A stretch of DNA of 64,000 bases, taken from Larkinella sp051857545. Lineage in GTDB: Bacteria > Bacteroidota > Bacteroidia > Cytophagales > Spirosomataceae. Position numbers and translations under genes: made by a program. Below are positions 17,084 through 25,158 of this stretch, piece after piece (position 1 is the stretch's first letter; each line of letters begins with the position of its first letter). The stretch covers positions 248,001-312,000 of the forward strand of contig NZ_JBPZHB010000007.1 of assembly GCF_051857545.1 (NCBI RefSeq), written 5' to 3'. The notes below the pieces were generated by a model. It was not told where the DNA came from and did no database searches. It saw only the letters and a program-made list of their open reading frames with translations.

Positions 17084-19714
17084 TCACTCCGAACGCAGTG
17101 ACTTCACCGGATTCATCAACGCGGCTTTGATGCTTTGGAAACTAACCGTCAGCAGGGCGATGGCCAGTGCCAGCAAACCCGCTGTGGCAAACACCCACCC
17201 GTTCATATCGATCCGGTACGCAAACCCTTCGAGCCATTGGTCCATCGCATACCAGGCTACCGGAACCGCCACAACGATGGCGATCAACACCAGCTTCACG
17301 AAATCTTTGGCCAGTAATCCGATGATACCCGGCACGGTGGCTCCCAGCACCTTGCGAACCCCAATCTCACGGGTGCGGACCTGCGCCGTGTAGGCAACCA
17401 GACCGAATAAGCCCAGGCAGGAAATCACGATGGCAATGGTGGCAAACACGTTGAAGAGTGTGCCGGTGCGTTGCTCGGTTTTGTAGAGGTCATCGAAGGT
17501 TTGGTCCAGAAAAGCGTAGTTGAAGGGAAACTCGGCATTGTATTGCTTCCACAAACGCTCGGTCGCGGCCAGGGCTCCGGCGGCTTCTTTACCCGTCGTT
17601 TTGACGTAAATTCGATCTTCATTTTTTGGGTTGTAATAAAAAATCGCCGGTTCGATTTTCTGTTTGAGGGACGCAAAATGAAAATCTTTCACCACGCCAA
17701 TAATCGTTCCTTCCCGATTCCAGAGTTTAAACCGCTTGCCGATGGGTTCTTTCAGCCGGGCGACTTTGACGGCGGTTTCGTTCAAAATAAAATGCGTGGA
17801 ATCGGAAACCGCACCTGTAAAATTTTTGCCCTGTTCCAGTTTTATGTTGAAGAAGGGTATAAAATCCTTGTCAATGGCCATCGGACTCACCATCATGGTC
17901 TCCCCAACTTCCTTCCCTTCCCATTCGCTGCTCCCGGTTTGCTGGTTCAGCGATACAATATGGGCGTTGGAACGGGTAACGTCCGTCACACCCGGCTGGC
18001 TCAGCAAGCTGGCTTTAACGACCTCATAATGAGAAGACATACTGCGCATGTGCAGGGAAAAAACGTGACTTTTATCATAGCCTAACTCCTTCGAGCGGAT
18101 GTATTCCAACTGATTGCCGATGATCAAGGTCCCGGAAATCAAAATGACGGTGAACGCGAACTGAACGACGACCAGTATTTTCCGAAAAACCGCATCGGTC
18201 AACCGCGCCGAGACTTTCCCTTTTAAGGCTTTCAGGGGTTCGAACGAAGAGAGCAACAGGGCCGGGTAGATACTCGACACCAGCAGGGTGGCCGTAATGG
18301 TCAACCCGATCACCAGCCACATTCGAAGGTCTGTTAAGTCGATGACGAGCTGTTTACCCGAAAGCTCGTTGTAGAAGGGCATCAACAAGCTCATCAACCC
18401 GATTGCCAGCAGCGCCGAAAGCGTGAAAAGCAGGGCGGTTTCAATGATAAACTGCAAAAACAACTGCCCTTTTGCCGCGCCCACGATTTTCCGCATACTC
18501 ACTTCTTTGGACCGCAGCATGGAACGGGCGGTGGAGAGATTGACATAATTGATACAGGCAATGACCAGAATCAGCAGCGCAATGATGGTAAACATGCGAA
18601 CGGTTTCGATACCGCCATCGCTGCCGTCCGACTTGTACAAATGCATGTCGGGCAAGGCTTGCAGCAGATACGTCAGATCAGTATCATCCGCTTTGTTCCG
18701 CAGGTGAATGTTCCGCAATTTGGTCGCCAAAGCCTCCGTCGAAACGCCCGGTTCGAGCAGTAAAAACGTGACGTAATTGAACTCATGAAAATCGTTATCC
18801 TGGTTTCGGCCATCCTTCCGTTCCGCATAGATGGTTTTAAACCAGAGCGAAATCGGTAACAGCAGATCAAGTTCTCCGTTAAAAGTGGTGTTTTTTGGAA
18901 AATTCCGGATTACGCCGGTGACCGTGAAGCGGTTTTTTCCGTCGGCCGTAATCACTTTTCCGATGGGTTCGGCATCGCCAAAATACCGTCGGGCAGTGGC
19001 TTCCGTCAGCACAATCGACTGGTCGTTCGGGAACGGATTCGCCGGATTTCCTTTGATAAGCCCAAAATCAAAAATTGAAAACAGGGAAGGATCGACAAAG
19101 GCCGACTGTTCGTCGGTGAAGGTTTTCCCCTTGTATTTGTAGAGACTGTAGAGATTGCTCTGGGTGATGCGAACGGCATCTTTTATTTCGGGCAGTTCCT
19201 TCTTTCCCATTTCAGCAATCGGCGCAACCGTCGTCCGCCAGATTTGCTGACTGCTTCCCGTTCCCACCCGGTTTTCGAGCCGGTAAATCTGGTCGGCTTT
19301 GGTATGAAACCGGTCGAAGCTCAGTTCGTCCTGCACCCACAGCAGAATCAGCATCCCAACGGCCAGCCCGACCGTCAGACCGGTCATGTTGATGAGGGAG
19401 TAAAACCGGTTTTTCAGCAAATTACGCCAGGCGGTTTTGAAATAGTTACGGATCATAGCCGGTTGAAATAAATACACTTGTGAAGATTCTGTTGAGAATT
19501 GTTTCCGGATTACCCCCGATGTTCGGCCCGGTCGCCGTCGCACAAACCCCAGCACTTCCCGGACATACTGCCGCTTGGCGTATGAAGCTCCGAACAGCCG
19601 GGCATTCCGCAAAAACCGCTCGTACAAATCGCCTTCCATCTCCTCCAGCAAAGGCGGAGCGCAGGCCATTTCCAGCAGCCGGGTAGCCCAGCGGGGCGGT
19701 TGGGAGTATTTCAT
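17084..19714 (-). CDS. Giant FtsX-type ABC permease with N-terminal prefix domain (copy 2 of 4)
   Basis: An 876-residue paralogue. It opens MKYSQPPRWATRLLEMACAP and continues GDLYERFLRNARLF, the prefix motif. Two MacB-like halves follow, with the signatures KEVSMRKIVGAAKGQLFLQF near 420 and REIGVRKVLGATVPGIIGLL near 778, and the tail PVKSLRSE. The start at 19714 is chosen for the prefix; the longer frame is repeat-encoded. Like its neighbours it lacks an ATPase partner here. Its first membrane helix and the two periplasmic domains are the most divergent parts. Confidence 0.9.
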   Translation of the reverse strand: MKYSQPPRWATRLLEMACAPPLLEEMEGDLYERFLRNARLFGASYAKRQYVREVLGFVRRRPGRTSGVIRKQFSTESSQVYLFQPAMIRNYFKTAWRNLLKNRFYSLINMTGLTVGLAVGMLILLWVQDELSFDRFHTKADQIYRLENRVGTGSSQQIWRTTVAPIAEMGKKELPEIKDAVRITQSNLYSLYKYKGKTFTDEQSAFVDPSLFSIFDFGLIKGNPANPFPNDQSIVLTEATARRYFGDAEPIGKVITADGKNRFTVTGVIRNFPKNTTFNGELDLLLPISLWFKTIYAERKDGRNQDNDFHEFNYVTFLLLEPGVSTEALATKLRNIHLRNKADDTDLTYLLQALPDMHLYKSDGSDGGIETVRMFTIIALLILVIACINYVNLSTARSMLRSKEVSMRKIVGAAKGQLFLQFIIETALLFTLSALLAIGLMSLLMPFYNELSGKQLVIDLTDLRMWLVIGLTITATLLVSSIYPALLLSSFEPLKALKGKVSARLTDAVFRKILVVVQFAFTVILISGTLIIGNQLEYIRSKELGYDKSHVFSLHMRSMSSHYEVVKASLLSQPGVTDVTRSNAHIVSLNQQTGSSEWEGKEVGETMMVSPMAIDKDFIPFFNIKLEQGKNFTGAVSDSTHFILNETAVKVARLKEPIGKRFKLWNREGTIIGVVKDFHFASLKQKIEPAIFYYNPKNEDRIYVKTTGKEAAGALAATERLWKQYNAEFPFNYAFLDQTFDDLYKTEQRTGTLFNVFATIAIVISCLGLFGLVAYTAQVRTREIGVRKVLGATVPGIIGLLAKDFVKLVLIAIVVAVPVAWYAMDQWLEGFAYRIDMNGWVFATAGLLALAIALLTVSFQSIKAALMNPVKSLRSE

Positions 19715-19721
19715 GCCGGTT

Positions 19722-19822
19722 AATTTTAAATAGTAAATGAAAAATGTTGAATGATAAAGTGACACGGTCGGATGTCCGTTTACTTTTACATTCAGTATTT
19801 ATCATTTTACATTTATTATTCT
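19722..19822. repeat. Imperfect inverted repeat of 7-base words (families A/E) between permease genes
   Basis: The left arm carries words such as TAAATAG and TAAATGA. The right arm mirrors them with ATTTATCATTTTACATTTA. It fills the gap between two permease genes and looks intermediate between family A and family E elements. Confidence 0.7.
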
Positions 19823-19825
19823 TCT

Positions 19826-22411
19826 TTATTCACTTTGTAAACTCTTCACCGGATTCACCAAAGCCGCTTTGATCGACTGGTAACTCACCGTTAGCGCGGC
19901 AATGACAAACGTGACTAGCATCGCAACCAGGAAAATCGACGGCCCAATCTGAATGTGGTAGGCGTATTCCTGAAGCCAGGCATCCATCCCGTACCAGGCC
20001 AACGGAGCGGCAACGACGAAGGCCATCAGCATTAGCCACACAAATTCCCGCGAGAACAGCACGACAATGCTGCCCACCGACGCGCCGAGTACTTTCCGAA
20101 TTCCGACCTCCTTGGTGCGTTGAACGGCCATCAGCGAAACCAGCCCGAACAGGCCCAGTCCACCGATGACGATGGCAATTCCCGCAAACAGCCGAAAAGC
20201 ATTGTACATCGTTTCCTCCTGCTTGTATAGTTTTGCAATGTGTTCATCCACAAACTCATACCGAAATATCGATTCCGGATTCAATTCGCTCCAGTCTTTC
20301 TCGATCGTCGCCAGCGTTTCACGCATATTCTGCGGACGCAGCTTGACACTCACTTGCCAGAACGCCCGTGAATTGTAGGTGAGAACACAGGCGCGAATTT
20401 TTTTATGCTTGGATTCGCTCTGAAAATCCCGGACTACCCCCCGAATCAGAGCCGGTTCGCCCGCAAGCCGAAACCGCTTCCCAATGGCCTCGGTTTCGTT
20501 CTGAATTCCCAGCCGGCGAATCAGCGTCTGGTTGACAATCACACTACGAGCCGTATCACCCTCCGCCGTTTTGATGATCGGTTCGCCCGCCAGCAACGCC
20601 AGATGATACATCGGAATGTAGTTTTCATCCACCATTTTAAACTCGACCACATCGTTTTCCGACATCCCGAGTTCCGGCGCCGAAAAAGGAGCAAAATTGA
20701 AATTATAGGACGGTCCCGCCGACGCAAAACTGATTTGCTCAACGCCGGGATTATCCTGCAATTTCTGCCGGAGAACATCGGCTTTCTCACCCGTACCGAA
20801 GGATACAATGGCCTCTTTTTCAAAACCCATGTCCTGATTCTGGAAAAAATCCATCTGGCTGGCCACCACCAGTGTCCCGATAATCATCACCTGGGTGATG
20901 GCAAATTGCAGGATGACCAGGCCTTTGCGGACGGTCATTCCGCCAAAGGATGCTTCTGTAGACCGGGCTTTCAGGGCTTTGATGGGCTGAAAACCGGACT
21001 GAACGAAGGCCGGATACAAACCCGCCAGCAGAATCGTTGACAGAACAACTCCAAAAACAACCACTATCACCTGGGGTTCAATCAGTTGGCTGGCGTCGAT
21101 TCGAATGTTCAACAGCGGCTTGGTGAGGGGCAGAAAGGCCCAAACCGCCCCTAGTGCCAGAACCGTTGCCAAACCCACCAGCAGGGTCGTTTCACCCAGC
21201 ACCTGACCCACCAGTTGCCGCCGGAAGGCACCGAGGGCTTTCCGGATGCCCACTTCCTTCGACCGCCGAACGGCCTGGGCCGTCGCCAGATTGACAAAAT
21301 TGATGCAGGCCGTCAGGATAATGACCAATGCGACACCCGCCAGACCGTAGATGGTTTCTTTGGAGCGCGGCATGGTAATCTGGGTCAGGTAGCGTTTATC
21401 GAAATGAATTTCCCGCAACGGTTGCAAAATCAGCTCTCCCTTATCGCGAACCAATTGATCTCCCCAGTTTTTCTGAACAAAAGCGGGCAATCGGGCTTCC
21501 ACCCGCTCAGCCTGTAACTTCTCCGGTAACACCACATAGAGGTAGCCTCCATTAATCGACCAGAAATTGGTTGTATTAAACTGTTTCCGAACGGTTTCCC
21601 ACGAGACCAGAAAATTAAAAACCAGGTGCGTGTTCGACGGCAGATCTTTCATGACGCCGGTTACGCGCAGATCATGCTCGTTATCCAGTCGGATGGTTTT
21701 ACCAAGCGCGTCCTGATCACCAAAATATTTTCGGGCAATGGTTTCCGTCAAAACGACCGTATTCGGCTCCTGTAAGGCCGTTTGGGGGTTTCCGGCCAGC
21801 CAGTTAAAATCGAAGACCTGCGGAAAATTTTGGTCGGCGTAGGCATAACTTTCTTCCAGATACCGTTCGTTGCCAACCTGAGTCTGGCCTTCTCCCCGGT
21901 AATAATATTGGGAAACCTGCTCCATTTCCGGGAAATCAGTGCGAAAAGTTGGCGCAATGGCAAATGAAACGCTCGGATTGTAGTCTAAACCATGAACCGT
22001 TACGCGGTAAGTCCGGTCGGCTTTCCGGTTAAACGCATCGTAGGTCAGTTCATTCCGAACGACCAGAAAAATGACAATGCAGGCCGACAACCCCAGGGCC
22101 AGCCCCATCACGTTGATGAAAGCGTAACTTTTCTGCTGAAGAATGGTCCGGTAGGCAATCGTAAAATAGTTGCGTAGCATGGCAATCGTTTGCGGTTTTG
22201 GAGAATAATCCGGTTTCCTTTTCAAAAATTGGGGTTGCATAAACTTCAGCACTTCCCACGCATACTGCCAGCGGGCATCCCGCTCCCCGAACAGCCTGGC
22301 CCTACGAACAAACCGCTCGTGCAAATCCCCCTGGATTTCTTCGAGCAGGTGCGGAGCGCAAAACCAGGCCAGAAGTCGGCTGGCCCATTGTGGCGGTTTT
22401 TGGGGTTTCAT
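19826..22411 (-). CDS. Giant FtsX-type ABC permease with N-terminal prefix domain (copy 1 of 4)
   Basis: An 861-residue paralogue, the first permease after padR. The prefix reads PPQWASRLLAWFCAPHLLEE. Signatures are KEVGIRKALGAFRRQLVGQV near 400 and KEVGIRKVLGASVGSIVVLF near 765, with the tail PVKSLQSE. The ATG at 22411 sits just before the prefix; a longer frame to 22480 reads the upstream hairpin. The 114-bp gap to the padR stop is filled by a family A hairpin, so cotranscription with padR is likely but would involve read-through. Substrate unknown; this class is often guessed to export peptides or lipids, without proof. Confidence 0.9.
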   Translation of the reverse strand: MKPQKPPQWASRLLAWFCAPHLLEEIQGDLHERFVRRARLFGERDARWQYAWEVLKFMQPQFLKRKPDYSPKPQTIAMLRNYFTIAYRTILQQKSYAFINVMGLALGLSACIVIFLVVRNELTYDAFNRKADRTYRVTVHGLDYNPSVSFAIAPTFRTDFPEMEQVSQYYYRGEGQTQVGNERYLEESYAYADQNFPQVFDFNWLAGNPQTALQEPNTVVLTETIARKYFGDQDALGKTIRLDNEHDLRVTGVMKDLPSNTHLVFNFLVSWETVRKQFNTTNFWSINGGYLYVVLPEKLQAERVEARLPAFVQKNWGDQLVRDKGELILQPLREIHFDKRYLTQITMPRSKETIYGLAGVALVIILTACINFVNLATAQAVRRSKEVGIRKALGAFRRQLVGQVLGETTLLVGLATVLALGAVWAFLPLTKPLLNIRIDASQLIEPQVIVVVFGVVLSTILLAGLYPAFVQSGFQPIKALKARSTEASFGGMTVRKGLVILQFAITQVMIIGTLVVASQMDFFQNQDMGFEKEAIVSFGTGEKADVLRQKLQDNPGVEQISFASAGPSYNFNFAPFSAPELGMSENDVVEFKMVDENYIPMYHLALLAGEPIIKTAEGDTARSVIVNQTLIRRLGIQNETEAIGKRFRLAGEPALIRGVVRDFQSESKHKKIRACVLTYNSRAFWQVSVKLRPQNMRETLATIEKDWSELNPESIFRYEFVDEHIAKLYKQEETMYNAFRLFAGIAIVIGGLGLFGLVSLMAVQRTKEVGIRKVLGASVGSIVVLFSREFVWLMLMAFVVAAPLAWYGMDAWLQEYAYHIQIGPSIFLVAMLVTFVIAALTVSYQSIKAALVNPVKSLQSE

Positions 22412-22417
22412 GATGGC

Positions 22418-22512
22418 TGGAATATCGAATAATGAATATTGAATACCGAATAATGAAGGAATCGGCCAACCTTTCGACATTCGTTATTCGGCGTTCTATA
22501 TTCATTATTATT
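22418..22512. repeat. Inverted repeat of 7-base words (family A) between padR and the first permease
   Basis: Mirrored arms of GAATNNN words, with more mismatches than the sister elements. It fills the gap between the padR stop at 22526 and the permease start at 22411. Confidence 0.75.
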
Positions 22513-22525
22513 TGTTCATTTCTTC

Positions 22526-22864
22526 TTATAAACTCACTGCCGGCAGCCCCTGCGGAGAAATCGAATCCCAAAGCTGGTCGCGGACGGCGCGAATGTCGTG
22601 CAGCGTCCGGCTCCCTAACACCGTGACCGAAAACAGGCGTTTGCGTCGCCCACCCCGTTCGGCGGTTGCCTCGCCGAGGTGTGATTTCAACATGCCTTTT
22701 TCCTCCAGCCGGTGCAAAGCCGCGTGAACGGCGCTGATGCTGACGGCCCGGCCCGTTTGCCGGTCCAGTTCGTCAGTGATGGCCACGCCGTAGGCACCGG
22801 TTCCCAGAACCGCTACCGTCAGCAACACCACCTCCTCAAACTCGCCTAAATAAGATCGTCTCAT
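22526..22864 (-). CDS. PadR-family transcriptional regulator
   Basis: A 112-residue winged-helix protein. The PadR core runs GEFEEVVLLTVAVLG, then AYGVAITDEL, then the recognition region VSISAVHAALHRLEEKGML, with the basic wing GGRRKRLFSVT. The C-terminal dimerisation helix is short. It heads the four-permease cluster and is the usual companion of prefix-domain permeases in this phylum. Its own promoter looks sigma-54 dependent (22893-22908), which is unexpected for a PadR gene. Whether PadR represses this unit or acts elsewhere cannot be judged; the ligand is unknown. Confidence 0.92.
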   Translation of the reverse strand: MRRSYLGEFEEVVLLTVAVLGTGAYGVAITDELDRQTGRAVSISAVHAALHRLEEKGMLKSHLGEATAERGGRRKRLFSVTVLGSRTLHDIRAVRDQLWDSISPQGLPAVSL

Positions 22865-22892
22865 GGAAAAGAGATATAATTAACTTCTGTAG

Positions 22893-22908
22893 AACAAATC
22901 TGCTGCCA
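22893..22908 (-). promoter_or_regulatory. Candidate sigma-54 (-24/-12) promoter of padR
   Basis: On the minus strand TGGCAGCAGATTTGTT matches the sigma-54 consensus TGGCACG-N4-TTGCW with exact spacing: GG at -24, and TTG at -12 with C changed to T. The expected start site lies near 22882, some 18 bp before the start codon. The same 16-bp block occurs before the genes at 23857 and 24866. Confidence 0.65.
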
Positions 22909-22913
22909 GAAAC

Positions 22914-22938
22914 AAAAAACGGCCTAATCAGGTCGTTT
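22914..22938 (-). terminator. Rho-independent terminator inside the padR regulatory region
   Basis: On the minus strand a hairpin (AAACG.CCT, loop, AGG.CGTTT) is followed at once by a run of six T. It would end transcripts coming from the exported-protein gene at 23159. It sits between the padR promoter and its upstream palindromes, which would insulate padR from read-through. Confidence 0.6.
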
Positions 22939-22960
22939 AAGCAGTTTCCAGAAACAAACC

Positions 22961-22999
22961 TGTCCGAATTCGTACACTCCGGGTGTCCGAACCCGAACA
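22961..22999. promoter_or_regulatory. Pair of palindromic activator sites upstream of padR
   Basis: Two 16-bp sites, TGTCCGAATTCGTACA (22961-22976) and TGTCCGAACCCGAACA (22984-22999), share the form TGTNCG-N4-CGNACA and are 23 bp apart, about two helical turns. They lie 53-106 bp upstream of the sigma-54 promoter, the usual place for a bacterial enhancer-binding protein. Confidence 0.6.
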
Positions 23000-23000
23000 G

Positions 23001-23157
23001 GTTTTCGGTTTTCAGTTTACGGTTTGCAGTTTTCGGTTTTCGGTATATGGTTTTCGGTATACGGTTTGCAGTTTTCGGTGGAAGACCGCGTCAGCCAGCG
23101 TGCGCCAGCAACCGTAAACCGAAAACCGTAACCCGTAAACTGAAAACCGTAACCCGC
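23001..23157. repeat. Long inverted repeat of 7-base words (family B)
   Basis: The left arm (about 23001-23083) is a run of about twelve 7-base words close to GTTTTCG/GTTTACG. The right arm (about 23109-23157) carries their reverse complements, and the loop contains GCGTCAGCC. It directly abuts the stop of the gene ending at 23159. It is the longest of the family; sisters occur at 34.5, 47.6 and 63.2 kb. Confidence 0.8.
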
Positions 23158-23158
23158 T

Positions 23159-23857
23159 CTACTTCTCCGCTTTCAGCTCGTAGCGCTGATACGGTTTGTC
23201 GATGGTCAGCCAGTAGTTTATCGTTTCACCGGCTCCTTTGACCTGAAGACGGTATTTCCCGCTTGTCAGGTGCGTGACATCAAAATACCGGTTGTAACCC
23301 GCCTGCCGGTTCAGTTCGCGGTAATGAATCAGGTTGGTCGACTCGTCGGTCAGTTCAATGATGACCTGCTTCCGGTCGGGATTAGCATAGTTGATGCGGA
23401 GTTTGCCGTACGAATTCACCAGCGGATTGACCAGAAATTTCGCATTGAATTCCGGAACAACCGACGGCGGAGTTTCTTCGTAGGCATATACCTGGGAGGT
23501 TTTTGAAAACCCGGGCTGATTGGAAGCCAGCAACTCCGATGATCGCACCTGCGATGCCAGCAGGTGATTGTTGACCACCCGATCCAGCATTTCGTCGAAC
23601 AGGCGAATGTTGCGTTTGGTCAGTTTGACATACTGACCCCGCAGCGTTTCCTGATACACGGGCTCCTGCCGGGCGTTGAAAAACCGGATGACGGTGTTGC
23701 GGGTGCCGTAGTCGGTCTGAATTTTCCAGTATCCTTTGGTCACCTCCGGGCCGGAGCGATAATCCGATTGGGCGTTACCGACTAGCGTACTGAATAGAAG
23801 AAGCAGGATCAGGAGAGTTTTGAACCGGTAGGCGGTTTTTTCTTGAACGGTTTTCAT
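23159..23857 (-). CDS. Exported protein of unknown function, paralogue of the next gene
   Basis: A 232-residue protein with a signal peptide (hydrophobic LLILLLLFSTLVGNAQS, cleavage after about residue 30). The conserved core is GYWKIQTDY, IRFFNARQEPVYQE, YVKLTKRNIRLFDEML. A C-terminal Ig-like strand module (GKLRINYANP, then LTSGKYRLQVKGAGE) recalls the shape of type IX secretion sorting domains but does not end the protein. I do not recognise a family. The gene at 24866 encodes a clear paralogue with the same order of motifs, and both have sigma-54-like promoters. Probably periplasmic or surface-located. Confidence 0.75.
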   Translation of the reverse strand: MKTVQEKTAYRFKTLLILLLLFSTLVGNAQSDYRSGPEVTKGYWKIQTDYGTRNTVIRFFNARQEPVYQETLRGQYVKLTKRNIRLFDEMLDRVVNNHLLASQVRSSELLASNQPGFSKTSQVYAYEETPPSVVPEFNAKFLVNPLVNSYGKLRINYANPDRKQVIIELTDESTNLIHYRELNRQAGYNRYFDVTHLTSGKYRLQVKGAGETINYWLTIDKPYQRYELKAEK

Positions 23858-23918
23858 GAGAATTGTGCGTGTTGTTTACAGGTTGTTAATTTGGTTAATA
23901 TTATTTCAAACTTTGTAA

Positions 23919-23934
23919 AACAAATCTCTTACCA
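23919..23934 (-). promoter_or_regulatory. Candidate sigma-54 promoter of the exported-protein gene at 23857
   Basis: On the minus strand TGGTAAGAGATTTGTT fits the -24/-12 spacing and shares the AGATTTGTT block with the padR promoter. The predicted start site is near 23908, about 50 bp before the start codon. Confidence 0.6.
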
Positions 23935-23986
23935 GAATCAGAAATGGCATTATGAATCAATGGAGGGCATTTTTCGAAAATCGCAC

Positions 23987-24023
23987 TGTCCGAAACCGTA
24001 CAAATCCTGTCCGGTTTTGTACG
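23987..24023. promoter_or_regulatory. Pair of palindromic activator sites upstream of the gene at 23857
   Basis: TGTCCGAAACCGTACA (23987-24002) and TGTCCGGTTTTGTACG (24008-24023) repeat the form seen upstream of padR, start to start 21 bp apart. They lie 53-104 bp upstream of the sigma-54-like promoter. Confidence 0.6.
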
Positions 24024-24152
24024 GTTTTGCGGGCGGGTGATTTCTGGATACAAAGCAGCAAAATTGTCGGCAAACCGCTCAATGCAAGTGACGAAAGCGT
24101 GGAAAAGCGGGACGGAAAGCCTGTTGAGCCTTACCAAGCTTTCGGCGCGCCC

Positions 24153-24866
24153 TCAGGGAATGGCCCGAAGCTGATACGACTGCGGATTGGCTTGAATAAT
24201 TAACCGGTAGGTGTACCGCTTTTGTGTTCCTTCTACCTCGAACCGGAACTTCCCTTCCGGCAAACGGGTCAGATTTAGCGTTCGGTTGTAGGTTGATGAA
24301 ATCGATTTTTCTTTGAATACATACCGCCCCTGATCATCCAGTAACAACACCAGCATGGGTTCTTGCCGAAGATTGGCAACATGTATTTTCAGTTTACCGG
24401 TACTGCTGATGGCAACATCGGAGCGCAACGGATTGGCATCCAGGGTTTCTTTAGGGGATGCCAATATATAAGATGTAGAAACCGGAGTTGACAACGGCGT
24501 CGACACAACGTGGTAAGGCTCACTGCCGCTGGTGGCCACCAACTCATGGCTTTTGACTTCGGCCGACAGCAACTGGTTGGTCGACAGCCGCTCCAGCATC
24601 GTGTCGAACAAGCGGATGTTCCGGTTCGTCAGTTTTACATACCGGTTCGACAGCGATTCTTCATAAATCGGTTCGTGCCAGCGGTTAAAAAAACGGATCC
24701 TGGTCTGTTGGGTCGTGTAGTCGGTCTGAATTTTCCAATATCCCCTGGCCGAGTCGGTTCTGGCATAATAATCGGACTGCGCTTTCGCCGTTAAACCGTA
24801 CAGGAAGAGACTTACAACCAGCCAATTCTGGCATCTGCAGACTGTTTTTTGGAGGAGGGTTTTCAT
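24153..24866 (-). CDS. Exported protein of unknown function, paralogue of the preceding gene
   Basis: A 237-residue protein with signal peptide (hydrophobic LVVSLFLYGLTAKAQS). The core GYWKIQTDYTTQQTRIRFFN, EPIYEESLSNRYVKLTNRNI and RLFDTMLERL matches the neighbour at 23159 closely. The C-terminal strand module (GKLKIHVAN, LPEGKFRFEVEGTQ) matches more loosely. The central linker, rich in S/T/P, is free to vary. The pair is a tandem duplication with separate sigma-54-like promoters, but this copy has upstream palindromes of a different type, so the two copies may answer to different activators. Function unknown. Confidence 0.75.
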   Translation of the reverse strand: MKTLLQKTVCRCQNWLVVSLFLYGLTAKAQSDYYARTDSARGYWKIQTDYTTQQTRIRFFNRWHEPIYEESLSNRYVKLTNRNIRLFDTMLERLSTNQLLSAEVKSHELVATSGSEPYHVVSTPLSTPVSTSYILASPKETLDANPLRSDVAISSTGKLKIHVANLRQEPMLVLLLDDQGRYVFKEKSISSTYNRTLNLTRLPEGKFRFEVEGTQKRYTYRLIIQANPQSYQLRAIP

Positions 24867-24927
24867 GATTTGTGCATTTGTTGTTTACAGGAGATAAAAA
24901 GGCAAAGTATTATTTCAATGTTTGCAG

Positions 24928-24943
24928 AACAAATCTGTTGCCA
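24928..24943 (-). promoter_or_regulatory. Candidate sigma-54 promoter of the exported-protein gene at 24866
   Basis: On the minus strand TGGCAACAGATTTGTT is the best -24/-12 match of the three, with only the -12 C replaced by T. The predicted start site is near 24917, about 50 bp before the start codon. Confidence 0.65.
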
Positions 24944-25006
24944 AACCTACTAAAGTATGCTTAATCGATCAAAATCACGGTATTCGCGTCTAGGTTGAAG
25001 ACTACG

Positions 25007-25043
25007 CGTCCAATAGTGGACACTTTTTGTCCCGGAATGGACA
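25007..25043. promoter_or_regulatory. Pair of palindromic activator sites of a second type
   Basis: CGTCCAATAGTGGACA (25007-25022) and TGTCCCGGAATGGACA (25028-25043) share the form GTCC-N6-GGAC, 21 bp apart. Position and spacing match the two neighbouring promoters, but the inner half-site is GGACA rather than CGTACA, which suggests a different enhancer-binding protein. Confidence 0.5.
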
Positions 25044-25158
25044 GTGGAACTGGCTCCATCGAGCCGGAGTTGATGTATGTATGCTATAGAGTGTCAAAAA
25101 GTGTTTAAGGTTGCATGGGGAGAGTCCGGCTTTTCTGTTTTTACCGTAAGTTTGCAGC

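Noticed and set aside
22886..22898. TTTGTNNTRCAAA palindrome as a PadR operator
   Set aside because: First noticed as an operator shared by the three promoters. The invariant bases extend beyond it and fit the sigma-54 -24/-12 pattern better. It could still be both.
23159..23857. Type IX secretion sorting domain at the C-terminus
   Set aside because: The strand pattern is similar, but the protein continues past the expected end with a different sequence and lacks the usual C-terminal motif.
25147..25154. TAAGTTTG as the promoter of the double GNAT gene
   Set aside because: It matches the -7 consensus, but it lies five bases before the start codon and lacks a -33 box, so it is not listed as a feature.
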